Below are positions 43,312 to 52,474 of a stretch of DNA of 64,000 nt, piece after piece. The notes under the pieces are model-generated. The model did not search any database. It saw only the letters and a program-made list of their open reading frames with translations, and was not told where the DNA came from. The stretch's first letter is position 1; each line of letters starts with the position of its first letter. Source of the stretch: Scandinavium sp036409475 (GTDB taxonomy: Bacteria; Pseudomonadota; Gammaproteobacteria; Enterobacterales; Enterobacteriaceae); NCBI RefSeq assembly GCF_036409475.1, contig NZ_JAYRCK010000017.1, positions 51,753 through 115,752 on the forward strand. Direction: 5' to 3'. The translations under genes were made by a program, and so were the position numbers.

Positions 43312-43327
43312 TTATATTTTAATATAA
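43312..43327. promoter_or_regulatory. Palindromic operator of the toxin-antitoxin operon
   Basis: TTATATT-TT-AATATAA is a perfect 16-bp palindrome 17 bp before the antitoxin start, overlapping a likely -10 box. This is where MazE-type antitoxins bind to autorepress. Confidence 0.6.
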
Positions 43328-43906
43328 CATCAATGGCTGGCGGAGCGCAATTTTTAGTCAGATTCATTATGGTTTCCTTAGTGTGGCTAAGCGTAAAGGA
43401 GGCCTTAATCCGTCCTAAGACAGATCCGGCAGTTTTCAAAGGCTGCATTACCGGTAAAACGGCGACCATCCTGATACATCAGGCGCTTCTTCCAGGTCAT
43501 GAAGCATTTTGTGCAGGCGGGAGCTTAGTTCGTGGTAAGAAGGCCGATAATAGAAAACTGTTTTTGCGGTTCAAAGGTTTATGGCGGATCAGATAAACGA
43601 AATGCGGCGCAGCTTCCGGCACGGACCTTCTTCGGAGAAGTATCAGCGATAGCGCAAAGGCCAAATTAGTTCAGATGTGACACCCGGCAATTAGGCAAGA
43701 GAAAAAAGGACGAACACGCGTTTACAGAGAACATATGACCTAAAGTAACAATATGGCATCAAGACTAATCATAACGTTACAAAATATATCATGCTCATTG
43801 ATTTATAAAGAAAAATTAACCACAACTATTGCAATGTCATCCGAGCGGCGTAACATAAATTGTTGAAATATTAGTCGTCGAAAAGTCGAGATCGATGAGG
43901 TGATAT
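43328..43906. other. Gene-poor leader of the defence island
   Basis: This 579-bp stretch has no reading frame I trust. The first half has backbone-like composition and may be debris of older island genes. The last 200 bp are AT-rich and must hold the promoter of the helicase gene; GAGGTGAT before its GTG is the ribosome site. Confidence 0.5.
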
Positions 43907-46900
43907 GTGAATCCCCCTTTACTGCGTTCCTATAATGCCGTTATCGAACATACGTTATCCCAAGCAAAAAAATCCAGAACAACGAAACACATTGCCGGTT
44001 TTTGTCAGTTACAGGGGCCCACGGGCAGTGGAAAAACTAGCGCTCTCTACCGTTCTGGCTTCGCCGATAACGTCCCTCCGGCGTTGGAGACAATAAAAAA
44101 ATCAGGCTCTCAGGCCATACTGGTTACCCATCGCTGGAATATACTCCACGACATTTACGAAAAAACAGGTTCGCATGAAGACAGCAATGGAAAACCATTT
44201 AACGTTAGTGTGCTTTATGCGCAGGATGAACAAATTGTTTCTGCAATCGAGGTTACGCCACTACCTCATGAGAAAGATATTTCCGCAGATTCACTCCCTG
44301 ATCCCTTTAATTCCATCAACGAACTTGAGGGAAAAAACTTATTTGTCGACCCAGATATTGCAGACAAACTGCGTAAGAATTGCAGGAATATCCTATATAT
44401 CAATAAATTATTGAAAGGATACCCGGCACATTTACGTGCAGCTATCGCCAGTGAAAAAGAGGCGTTAATAAAATCATGTGCGGCAGTTGAGATATCGTTA
44501 ATTCAAAATATCAAATTGCTGGAAAAAGAAGCCAGGAAGCAAAAAGAAAAATATGGTGAAGAACATGAACTCTTGCAGGCCGCCAGGCAACGAGTTGATG
44601 ACTTCCGTCGTCATGCCTGGGTCAGACGCATTCTGCCCGCCATCGCCTGGCGCGACGAAAAACAACACCTGCTGATTATGACAACCCAAAAGCTCGTTTC
44701 ATCATTTTACGATGGGCGGCGCAAAGTACGAATGTCCAGCAAAGAGCTGCGCAATTATGTCATTTTTATTGATGAATTTGATTATCAGGCTGAGGTACTA
44801 CAGGAATATCTGGCGCAAGCTCAATGGGTTCAGGAACCGCCTGAATGCTTGGGGCAGTTACTCGAGGGGGGACGCAGATTACTGCAACGAATGCAGTATG
44901 TTGAAACAGCACCTGCACCGATGATCCGTGAACGTCTTGGGACATTTCTTAACGAACTGGATGACGCCTTAAAAGGAAAAAAAATTGATTTAACACATGC
45001 CAGATCGCTAGTAATTCCTCTGCAAAGATATCTGGATAATAAACCCTTCGGTGAACATTATTTATTTCGCTCCGATCAACTGGTAACCAGTGAGCGCCTT
45101 ATCATGCGACAGGCTGAACATGGCTACGAAATTATCAGACCAGATTCCTCATTTCAGGATAACGATCAGGCTATCGACATCAGTGATTTTTTGCGCCTGA
45201 TGGAAAAGTTTATTCGAAAGTTCAGTCTGATGTTAACGGACCTGACAGCCAGCGAAGATGAAACGTATGAATACATCAAAAAGTTAACCCGACTTCTGTT
45301 CGACCCGGTTAATGACTACAGACCGTCATATTATGGTTCAACCCTGCCAAATATGTCTCGGTTTTTGTTACCACGTACCGATCTGCCTGAACTGCGGGAA
45401 CTAAGAAAAAGTAATATTTTGCCCAATACACATGCCAGTATTTTTGGGTTAACTAACTGGTTGCTGAAACAAAATGTTGTGGATACCGATATCGATCCAT
45501 TACGAATACAGATCAAGCGTGCGTTCTTGCCAACAACAGCAGAAGGTTTACTACTGTCACTAGCCAGCCGTAATCTCGTTTTTGCACTGTCGGCCACATC
45601 ATATATTGAAAGAGCCTGCAACCACTTTGATGTCCGGTGGATAAACTCAGCCTTACGCTATATTGCAGAAGCACGTAACCCTACAGTTACGAAAAGCTTT
45701 CTCGGAACTACTTTTGAAAACCGACCTGATTCCTGGTTTAAAGAACCGATGCCCTACGTTCAGACCGATAATGACCTTCAGTTACAAAATACCGCGATTG
45801 AAGAAATCAATAGCAGCAAGGAAAGCATCAGAAAGACACAACTGAATACTGAGATCCATGATTTTAATAGAACAAAGAACAGCCCGCATTCAGCCGATCT
45901 TCTCGCTTCTCTGCCCCCCGATTTTTTCCAGAATGATGATGAACCTTCAACAGATTTCGAATCAGAGTATCGCCAGAATATTCTACTTAAACTGCTTGAT
46001 GTGCTGGATCTAGCAGGAAAAAGGCCTCAGCACCGAGGGCATCTGGCTTTTGTTAATTCCATATCTTATTTAAGAAAATGGCTAACCGCTGCAATAGCGA
46101 CACAAAGTAGAGATTGCCTCACATGGTTAAAGCTGGATCCGCCTTTATCCGACAATCTTCTGCTAAAGAATTTTACTGATGTATTTATCCCGTTGACTAT
46201 ACATAACGAGCCCGCACTAATCTGTCTGTTAACCGCAGAATGTCAGAAAAAAAAGGGCTTCAGTGATGCCTATCAGGCTGCATTTGCTTCCCGACGTATT
46301 GTTATTGTGCTGACACAAACTGCCTCTGCCACCAACGGTATAAATCTGGATTTCAGCCTGCCTGAATCCGGCAAAAATATGGATTTGACCTGTTTATATT
46401 TACTGGAATCACGGCATTTTTACTTTTCCGCTTTCCAGACCAGTGCAGATAGCAATGATGATATGGCACATGCAGGCTTCCAGTTACGCAATCTGGAAAA
46501 ACTACTACGAGCAGGGGAAATTTCACGTAAACAGCATCAGCGCTTTATCCTGCCACTGATGTTGAACAGGAAGAACGAAATCTCCCGGTTAAACGGAGAG
46601 TATAAGAGAACCAGCGATTATATAAAAAATACGGCAGCCAATGTTCAACAGCAGGTTGGTCGTATTGAGAGAGCCTGGTGCGAAGTACCCAACGCTGAGA
46701 TTCACCTTGATGCTGAACTAGCAAAAGACCTGTCCCGCTTTGCTTCATTACCTATCTATACATCAAATCGTCGACAGCTTTCGGCACTCAATCGTCAATT
46801 ACTGGATACACTTCGGGAGCGTGATGAACTGACACAGAATAATTTCTTCAGCCAGCTCATGACGCCGACACAGCCTGGAAAACTAGCAGTGGATTATATC

Positions 46901-47806
46901 GATCAGCGACTAGTTCCGGCTATTCGGTTGTTACGGGAACAGTCAACACCAAGAGATGACATCCCATTACTCTGGCGACAACTCGGTAAAGCAGTACTTC
47001 AACATGATTTAGCCTGGAAACCGGGAAAAAACGTTTTCGACATTGATCTTGAATTATATAAATGGGCTTGCTTTGAAAAACCGAAATTAGCTAATACTGA
47101 CGGCAAAATCTGGTACTCCCCACAGACATGGCAGTTTTTTGACAAAACAGCAGAAGGGCTGCGCCAATACAACCCTCAGAAACTGTATCAGTATATCCAA
47201 CGTCATCCTGTCATTACTGACTGGTTCAACCGTAAGGGTTACAGAACGTCTATTATGCCCTTCGCGAACGATTTGGAAGAGCGTTACGCATTCCATCCAC
47301 TAGTTATACAACGCCTACTGATGGGACGTCTAGGAGAAGAAGCTATCCGGGCACTTCTTTATTCAGAGAGCATCATTACCACCAGCCAAGTGAGCAATCA
47401 CCGGCTTTTTGAGCAGTATGATTTCAGCATAAAAAATTCTGATTATCGTGTGGATGCTAAGTTTTGGAGACAAGATACTCTCGATAAGGCAGATGAAGAA
47501 TATCAACAATGGTTGGCATCTGGCGCAAATCAAGAGCATACCCCTCTGGGTCTGAGTAAAAAACTGGCACAAATTCGCGCTATCGAGGGTAATAAAACCA
47601 AATTGGTTATCGCCAACTTTGTTGCTCCACATGCTGATAGTCAATTACTGGGTTTCTCTCACCAATTAACCCCTGTTCAAAATCCTTATGAGGCGGACAT
47701 TCTGATTCTCGGCGGATGCGTGACCCCAGACACCATTTCAGTGGAAACACCCGGATTCGGGCAACTCAAAAAAATCATCAATCAAAACATTATGGAAAGA
47801 GCATAA
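43907..47806 (+). CDS. Superfamily 2-type helicase fused to a PD-(D/E)xK-like nuclease
   Basis: This 1299-aa protein is not one I recognise by name. Helicase motifs run in order: Walker A GPTGSGKT (37-44), Ia-like ILVTHRW (91-97), DExD box IDEFD (288-292), SAT motif LSATS (561-565), a C-terminal RecA part RRIVIVLTQTASATNGINLD (796-815), and motif VI VQQQVGRIERAW (913-924). A long insertion with a Lys/Glu coiled coil lies at about 195-220. The C-terminus has a nuclease pattern: GRLGEEAIRALL (1140-1151), YDFSI (1171-1175), then VDAKFW (1182-1187) with D1183 and K1185. It starts with GTG and lies 4 bp before the next gene, so they form one operon. The AT-rich composition contrasts with the backbone. 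A defence role is inferred from context. Confidence 0.8.
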   Translation: MNPPLLRSYNAVIEHTLSQAKKSRTTKHIAGFCQLQGPTGSGKTSALYRSGFADNVPPALETIKKSGSQAILVTHRWNILHDIYEKTGSHEDSNGKPFNVSVLYAQDEQIVSAIEVTPLPHEKDISADSLPDPFNSINELEGKNLFVDPDIADKLRKNCRNILYINKLLKGYPAHLRAAIASEKEALIKSCAAVEISLIQNIKLLEKEARKQKEKYGEEHELLQAARQRVDDFRRHAWVRRILPAIAWRDEKQHLLIMTTQKLVSSFYDGRRKVRMSSKELRNYVIFIDEFDYQAEVLQEYLAQAQWVQEPPECLGQLLEGGRRLLQRMQYVETAPAPMIRERLGTFLNELDDALKGKKIDLTHARSLVIPLQRYLDNKPFGEHYLFRSDQLVTSERLIMRQAEHGYEIIRPDSSFQDNDQAIDISDFLRLMEKFIRKFSLMLTDLTASEDETYEYIKKLTRLLFDPVNDYRPSYYGSTLPNMSRFLLPRTDLPELRELRKSNILPNTHASIFGLTNWLLKQNVVDTDIDPLRIQIKRAFLPTTAEGLLLSLASRNLVFALSATSYIERACNHFDVRWINSALRYIAEARNPTVTKSFLGTTFENRPDSWFKEPMPYVQTDNDLQLQNTAIEEINSSKESIRKTQLNTEIHDFNRTKNSPHSADLLASLPPDFFQNDDEPSTDFESEYRQNILLKLLDVLDLAGKRPQHRGHLAFVNSISYLRKWLTAAIATQSRDCLTWLKLDPPLSDNLLLKNFTDVFIPLTIHNEPALICLLTAECQKKKGFSDAYQAAFASRRIVIVLTQTASATNGINLDFSLPESGKNMDLTCLYLLESRHFYFSAFQTSADSNDDMAHAGFQLRNLEKLLRAGEISRKQHQRFILPLMLNRKNEISRLNGEYKRTSDYIKNTAANVQQQVGRIERAWCEVPNAEIHLDAELAKDLSRFASLPIYTSNRRQLSALNRQLLDTLRERDELTQNNFFSQLMTPTQPGKLAVDYIDQRLVPAIRLLREQSTPRDDIPLLWRQLGKAVLQHDLAWKPGKNVFDIDLELYKWACFEKPKLANTDGKIWYSPQTWQFFDKTAEGLRQYNPQKLYQYIQRHPVITDWFNRKGYRTSIMPFANDLEERYAFHPLVIQRLLMGRLGEEAIRALLYSESIITTSQVSNHRLFEQYDFSIKNSDYRVDAKFWRQDTLDKADEEYQQWLASGANQEHTPLGLSKKLAQIRAIEGNKTKLVIANFVAPHADSQLLGFSHQLTPVQNPYEADILILGGCVTPDTISVETPGFGQLKKIINQNIMERA

Positions 47807-47810
47807 AATC

Positions 47811-50270
47811 ATGGCGAAACGTAATGACGAAATAATCCGTTCTCTCCCTCTTTCACACATGATTTACCGGGACAACGAGATCGATCGGGAGAAAGCTGAA
47901 AAACTAGTTGTCTATCATTATCCGTTAAGTAAAAACTATCGCTGGAATGAATGGCAAAGCCGAATTGATGATGAGTTAGGCAGTCGTTATTATCCTTATT
48001 TGATGAAATCTCATAAGGATCAATTTGGACTATACGTTGCTTTGGACTCAGAGCAAGACAAGCCACCAATAATAAAAAATGGTGATGGGATTATTGTTGA
48101 GCCAACGCGTGTCCATTACGAGGCTATGCTGAATCCAGTATGGATCCGACTTATCATGCGTAAAGTCTCCGCCTTTGGTTCACATTGCAAAGGTAGCCAT
48201 ACACTAGGATGCCCATTACTACAGACTGACGTCTGGAAAAGTAAGAATAGTTGCGGTATCAATGCAATTAGTCTGGACTGTCGCACTCAACAAAGAAGCG
48301 ATAAAAATATCACTGAGGTTATATTATTTCATAAAAATGTTCCACTACGTCCAGTCGATATAAAAGACGAATTATTTAATATTCATCAACCATTATGGAT
48401 TTATGATAAAAATAATGTTCTTGCCCGCTGGAAAGCGGAAAAAACGACAAAACCTAAATCTCAAATTTACCGGGAAGTAGCCAAAAATAAAGATAAACGC
48501 AAGCTACGCCCTTTTCTCGATCTTTCGTCTTCAACCTCACTCAAAAATAGCTGGCCTTGGATCCTTCAACCCGTTCAAAATGAATTTATTGAGCAAGCAA
48601 GAAAATTTGGCTTCGGATTATCTCCAGTAGTACTTAAGTTACGCCCTTTACCGCTTAAAACAAAATTCAAAACAGCTGACAAGGCTAAATTCCCAAGTGT
48701 ACAGCTTGACAAAGAGATAAAGGTTCTTGATCTACGTTTTTCGAAAAATGTATCCCCACAATACATTGTTAATAACATTCAGTCCCTGCTGAATGAAAAA
48801 TATCCTGATGCACACATGTCATTACTACCTGATATAGAACCGGATCAGATTGTGAACATAGAAATTGATGGATCACAGTGTCTACTTGTTTTGCTGGATC
48901 AGACTCCGGGTATCATTGACGATCGCTATCCATTGACACAAATATTAAGAACAAAAGCTGCCTGCCAGCATATTAATGTTAATCCTTTTGATCTCACAGT
49001 CGACCCAATTACGGATAACTTACTAATAGAACAGTCTACCCCTGACGGTGACACGAGGCTTATTCCTGCCACAGATTCTCGTTACTATGATTATAGTATC
49101 AGTGATTTTGAGAAAAAAGCGGTTCAAGAATCTTTGGCACGTAATGTTGAAATTGTATATAAAGAATTAGCCCTGAAGCATTTGCTGCTATGCAATGAGA
49201 CCAAAATTAGTGTGACGCTTCCGCAGCAGAAGGATCTACTCACTAGTAGTCTCGCTGTAATCACTAATGGCTGTTTGTTTACTGTTAAACAAGACCGCCC
49301 AATAATATTACCTTTCCACCCAGCTATGCCAGATGCTGTTTCAGCCTGTGATAATATACTCTGTTCGTTTGATACCTCTGTAACAGCACTACTCGCTTTG
49401 CTTAACGAAAAGTGGCCTTACCATTATCGCCCCCAAGATATTACACAAGGGATTTGGAATGAAGCAGAGAAGTTGACCCGATTTGTTAATCGGTTGACGG
49501 TGATAATTCACAAAACGGAAGAAGTGACTATCCTCCTTCAGGATCCACAATATGGAGCACCTCATATGCTTCCGGAGAAATTAAATGATTTAATGACTAT
49601 TCTGGATTCTCAACGGCAACAACTCCCTCTTAATAAATGGTTATTACCTGAAATGAATGAACTAATGTTTCATGTAGACCAACTTACTGAAGAAGGTGAA
49701 TTATCCGATACAAATAAAAATACGTTACTTCGCGAACTAGAGTTGTTGTGTGACCTATGGAAATGTGCTTTAAGAAAATATTATTCCGACAATGAATTCA
49801 ATGTCACTTATGATGTTTTAAAAAATTATGTTTTTTCCCAATGGCCTGAAAAGAAAAATGCGCTTATGGTGGAAGTCGCTAAAAAATCAGTAAAAAGAGC
49901 CAGTACATCATTAATAGCATCATGGAATAAATTATTATCTCGTGTCTTCGATTTACCTTTAGGCGATCCTCGCAACTGGCTCAAGAACGTACCAGGTATT
50001 ACACGACTCTGGCATGATCCAGAGCAAAATTACGTCATTGTTGGCAGTCTTTCCTCCCCTCAACCTATTATTCAACGTCAACCCAGTATTCGCCAATGGC
50101 ATGCATTGCAGGGTGAACTTAATTCCGAACTTCTTGCCGGACTAGTTGATGTTGATTGGGTCAGAATGAATCAACTAGCGGGCAATCCCTGTGTGGCTAC
50201 GCTTGTGCGTCGATGGAAGGAATGTCAGGTTCAGCTGGATGATGTGCGTGATGTATCACTGACAGAGTAA
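47811..50270 (+). CDS. Unrecognised 819-aa partner of the helicase-nuclease
   Basis: I do not recognise this family. The protein is mixed alpha/beta, has no signal peptide or membrane segment, and no clear enzymatic motif. Around residues 330-400 a segment (IDGSQCLLVLLDQTPGIIDD then RYPLTQILRTKAACQHINVNPFD) has the rhythm of an Argonaute MID region, which raises a weak possibility of a PIWI-like (pPIWI_RE-type) protein; I cannot confirm it and see no DEDX catalytic set. The middle (about 600-680) is helical. It is coupled to the helicase gene with a 4-bp gap and shares its strong AT bias. Confidence 0.7.
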   Translation: MAKRNDEIIRSLPLSHMIYRDNEIDREKAEKLVVYHYPLSKNYRWNEWQSRIDDELGSRYYPYLMKSHKDQFGLYVALDSEQDKPPIIKNGDGIIVEPTRVHYEAMLNPVWIRLIMRKVSAFGSHCKGSHTLGCPLLQTDVWKSKNSCGINAISLDCRTQQRSDKNITEVILFHKNVPLRPVDIKDELFNIHQPLWIYDKNNVLARWKAEKTTKPKSQIYREVAKNKDKRKLRPFLDLSSSTSLKNSWPWILQPVQNEFIEQARKFGFGLSPVVLKLRPLPLKTKFKTADKAKFPSVQLDKEIKVLDLRFSKNVSPQYIVNNIQSLLNEKYPDAHMSLLPDIEPDQIVNIEIDGSQCLLVLLDQTPGIIDDRYPLTQILRTKAACQHINVNPFDLTVDPITDNLLIEQSTPDGDTRLIPATDSRYYDYSISDFEKKAVQESLARNVEIVYKELALKHLLLCNETKISVTLPQQKDLLTSSLAVITNGCLFTVKQDRPIILPFHPAMPDAVSACDNILCSFDTSVTALLALLNEKWPYHYRPQDITQGIWNEAEKLTRFVNRLTVIIHKTEEVTILLQDPQYGAPHMLPEKLNDLMTILDSQRQQLPLNKWLLPEMNELMFHVDQLTEEGELSDTNKNTLLRELELLCDLWKCALRKYYSDNEFNVTYDVLKNYVFSQWPEKKNALMVEVAKKSVKRASTSLIASWNKLLSRVFDLPLGDPRNWLKNVPGITRLWHDPEQNYVIVGSLSSPQPIIQRQPSIRQWHALQGELNSELLAGLVDVDWVRMNQLAGNPCVATLVRRWKECQVQLDDVRDVSLTE

Positions 50271-50275
50271 AGTTT

Positions 50276-50312
50276 CAATGCCTCAGGTAATAATATAGGA
50301 CCTGAGGCATTG
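50276..50312. repeat. Perfect inverted repeat between the two defence modules
   Basis: CAATGCCTCAGGT (50276-50288) and its exact complement (50300-50312) flank an 11-nt loop just after the 819-aa gene. There is no T tract, so it is either a weak terminator or processing hairpin, or an operator for the downstream nuclease gene. Confidence 0.75.
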
Positions 50313-50401
50313 TGAACAACTAAGCTATTAGAAGAATGAAGTTCACATGCAATGTAATAACATCAGCTTTGTCGATATCCTATACACAGATTGAGGGACG
50401 T

Positions 50402-52474
50402 ATGCGCATTCATCAGGTTCAAATAAAGAATTTCCGACTTTTAGCTGACGTGGAGCTTGTATTAGAGGAACAGACGACAGTCATTGTTGGTCGAAACAAC
50501 AGTGGGAAAACATCGCTCTCAGAGATAATACGCAGATTTTTAGCAGACGGCAGTGCGACTTTTCAACTCGAAGACTTTTCCAGTTCTTGCTATGACCGTT
50601 TTTGTGATGCACTGAAAGCGCTAAACGAAGGGGAAGAGGATCATGTTATTCGTGATCTCGTCCCAGCTATTGAGCTTCGATTGAAATTCCAGTACGACTC
50701 CACGCAACCTCAATTAGGCCCATTGAGCCCCTTCGTGATTGATTTGGATCCGGCGTGTACAGAAGCGCTCGTGGTAGTCAGGTATGAATTGAAAGATGGC
50801 CAACTGGCACGGTTTCTCGAAGGACAGCCCACAGAACCACTAACTCAGGAGACTCGGATTGCCTTCTTCCGGGCGTTACGGGAACGTATTCCCAACGATT
50901 TTTGCGTAAAAATATGGGCTGAAGATCCCAATGATCCAGAAAATCGTCGCGAGTTACAATCTAGCACACTGCGCGGTCTGGTCAAGTCGGGCTTTATCAA
51001 CGCTCAACGGGGACTCGATGATGTGACATCCAGAGAATCGGATGTACTGGCTAAAACGGTAGAACATCTTTTCGCAACAGCGTCCTCGGCCTCTGCGGAT
51101 ACAGCAGATAAGCGAATTGCCGATGCGTTGAAAGGTGCAGTTCAAGATATTCAGACTCAGATTGACACAAACTTTGGTAGCCAACTCAAAAGCCTGATTC
51201 CTGCGCTGAAAACGTTTGGATATCCCGGACTGGGAGGGCAAGAATTACACACCGAAACATTGCTCGACGTGCGCAAGTTACTATCAAACTTCACTAAGGT
51301 TCGGTATTCGGGTTATAGCGGTGTCACACTACCAGAGTCGTACAACGGTCTTGGCACTCGTAATTTAATATTTATTCTGCTGCAGCTGGCTGGTTTCTAT
51401 AAGGCATTTCGCGCTGAAGTTACTGAGCCGGGTGAACATCTGATCTTCATTGAAGAGCCTGAAGCCCATCTGCACCCGCAAATGCAGGAGGTCTTTATTC
51501 GTCAACTTGCCAAGATTGTGCAACAACTGGTTGACGGCACTGAGGACAGGAGCCCCTGGCCCGTCCAGTTTGTTGTCTCTACACACTCATCTCACATTGC
51601 CAACGCAGCTGGTTTCGAGAGCATTCGCTATTTTCTCGGTGCTACAGTGCAGGGAACTCAGGAAGGAGTTCGTACAACCAAAATCAAAGACTTGCGTAAA
51701 GGGCTTAGACATATTCCAACGGAAGATAGAAATTTCCTTCATCAATACATGACGCTGACCCGTTGCGATCTCTTTTTCGCAGATAAAGCTATTCTCGTCG
51801 AGGGATTGAGCGAGCGATTATTGCTTCCTGCTATCATCAAAAAACTAGAATCAGCCGAACCAGAAAGACCGAAGCTGTCGAGCCAGTACGCAACGGTGAT
51901 GGAAGTCGGTGGTGCTTACGCTCATTTGTTCTTCGAGTTATTAGCATTTCTTGAACTTCAGAGCCTGATCATAACTGATCTGGATGCCGTTCTGGCTCCT
52001 CGGGGTAAAGCGTGCGCCGTTCATCTTGGCACATATTCCAGTAATGCTTGTTTGAAAGCATGGTTCTCTGAAGATACTCCTTTCACATTAGCTGGTTTGA
52101 TTGCAAGGAGTGACGATGATAAAGCTCGTAATGGAAATCGTATTGCCTATCAATGTGCAGAAGTGACAGATGGCCCCTGCGGACGCACATTCGAAGATGC
52201 ATTTATCCTTGCAAACTCGGTTCTATTCGGGCTGGTAGGGAGAAATACTCAGGAACTTGAAATAGAAGCCCGTGATAAAGCGGCTGAGTGGAAAAAATCA
52301 GAATTTGCATTGAAATACGCGATTACAGAGACAGAATGGAACGCCCCCAAATACATCGTCGATGGAATTCGCTGGTTAGCTGGCAGCAATGAGCCTATGA
52401 CACAAGATCCAGTATTGGCGCAGGTTGTAGAGGCCACAACTAATATTGAAGAAGGAGCCAGCGCTGATGTCTGA
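50402..52474 (+). CDS. OLD-family ATPase/TOPRIM nuclease, GajA-like
   Basis: A 690-aa overcoming-lysogenization-defect-type protein. The ABC-like ATPase has Walker A GRNNSGKT (residues 30-37), signature-side sequence SGYSGVTLPESYNGLGTRN, Walker B LIFIEEPEAHLHP and switch His VVSTHSSHI. A C-terminal TOPRIM nuclease follows with ILVEGLSERLLLP (catalytic Glu) and LIITDLDAV (DxD). Paired with a UvrD-type helicase it resembles Gabija, where GajA nicks DNA when nucleotide is depleted. It is longer than canonical GajA, so Gabija-like or class 2 OLD is the safer label. Start at ATG 50402 (MRIHQVQIKNFRLL); the 22 upstream codons lack family similarity. It overlaps the helicase gene by 8 bp. Confidence 0.88.
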   Translation: MRIHQVQIKNFRLLADVELVLEEQTTVIVGRNNSGKTSLSEIIRRFLADGSATFQLEDFSSSCYDRFCDALKALNEGEEDHVIRDLVPAIELRLKFQYDSTQPQLGPLSPFVIDLDPACTEALVVVRYELKDGQLARFLEGQPTEPLTQETRIAFFRALRERIPNDFCVKIWAEDPNDPENRRELQSSTLRGLVKSGFINAQRGLDDVTSRESDVLAKTVEHLFATASSASADTADKRIADALKGAVQDIQTQIDTNFGSQLKSLIPALKTFGYPGLGGQELHTETLLDVRKLLSNFTKVRYSGYSGVTLPESYNGLGTRNLIFILLQLAGFYKAFRAEVTEPGEHLIFIEEPEAHLHPQMQEVFIRQLAKIVQQLVDGTEDRSPWPVQFVVSTHSSHIANAAGFESIRYFLGATVQGTQEGVRTTKIKDLRKGLRHIPTEDRNFLHQYMTLTRCDLFFADKAILVEGLSERLLLPAIIKKLESAEPERPKLSSQYATVMEVGGAYAHLFFELLAFLELQSLIITDLDAVLAPRGKACAVHLGTYSSNACLKAWFSEDTPFTLAGLIARSDDDKARNGNRIAYQCAEVTDGPCGRTFEDAFILANSVLFGLVGRNTQELEIEARDKAAEWKKSEFALKYAITETEWNAPKYIVDGIRWLAGSNEPMTQDPVLAQVVEATTNIEEGASADV

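Noticed and set aside
43296..43469. 58-codon N-terminal extension of the antitoxin
   Set aside because: The strong GGAGGT site and the MazE-type start are at 43295; the extension overlaps the operator.
47811..50270. Firm naming of the 819-aa protein as pPIWI_RE
   Set aside because: Similarity is limited to a weak MID-like rhythm; no catalytic or RE-dyad residues could be assigned by eye.
52446..52466. TTG start seven codons upstream for the UvrD-like helicase
   Set aside because: The ATG at 52467 has a GGAG site and an 8-bp overlap typical of coupling; the TTG codon precedes that ribosome site.
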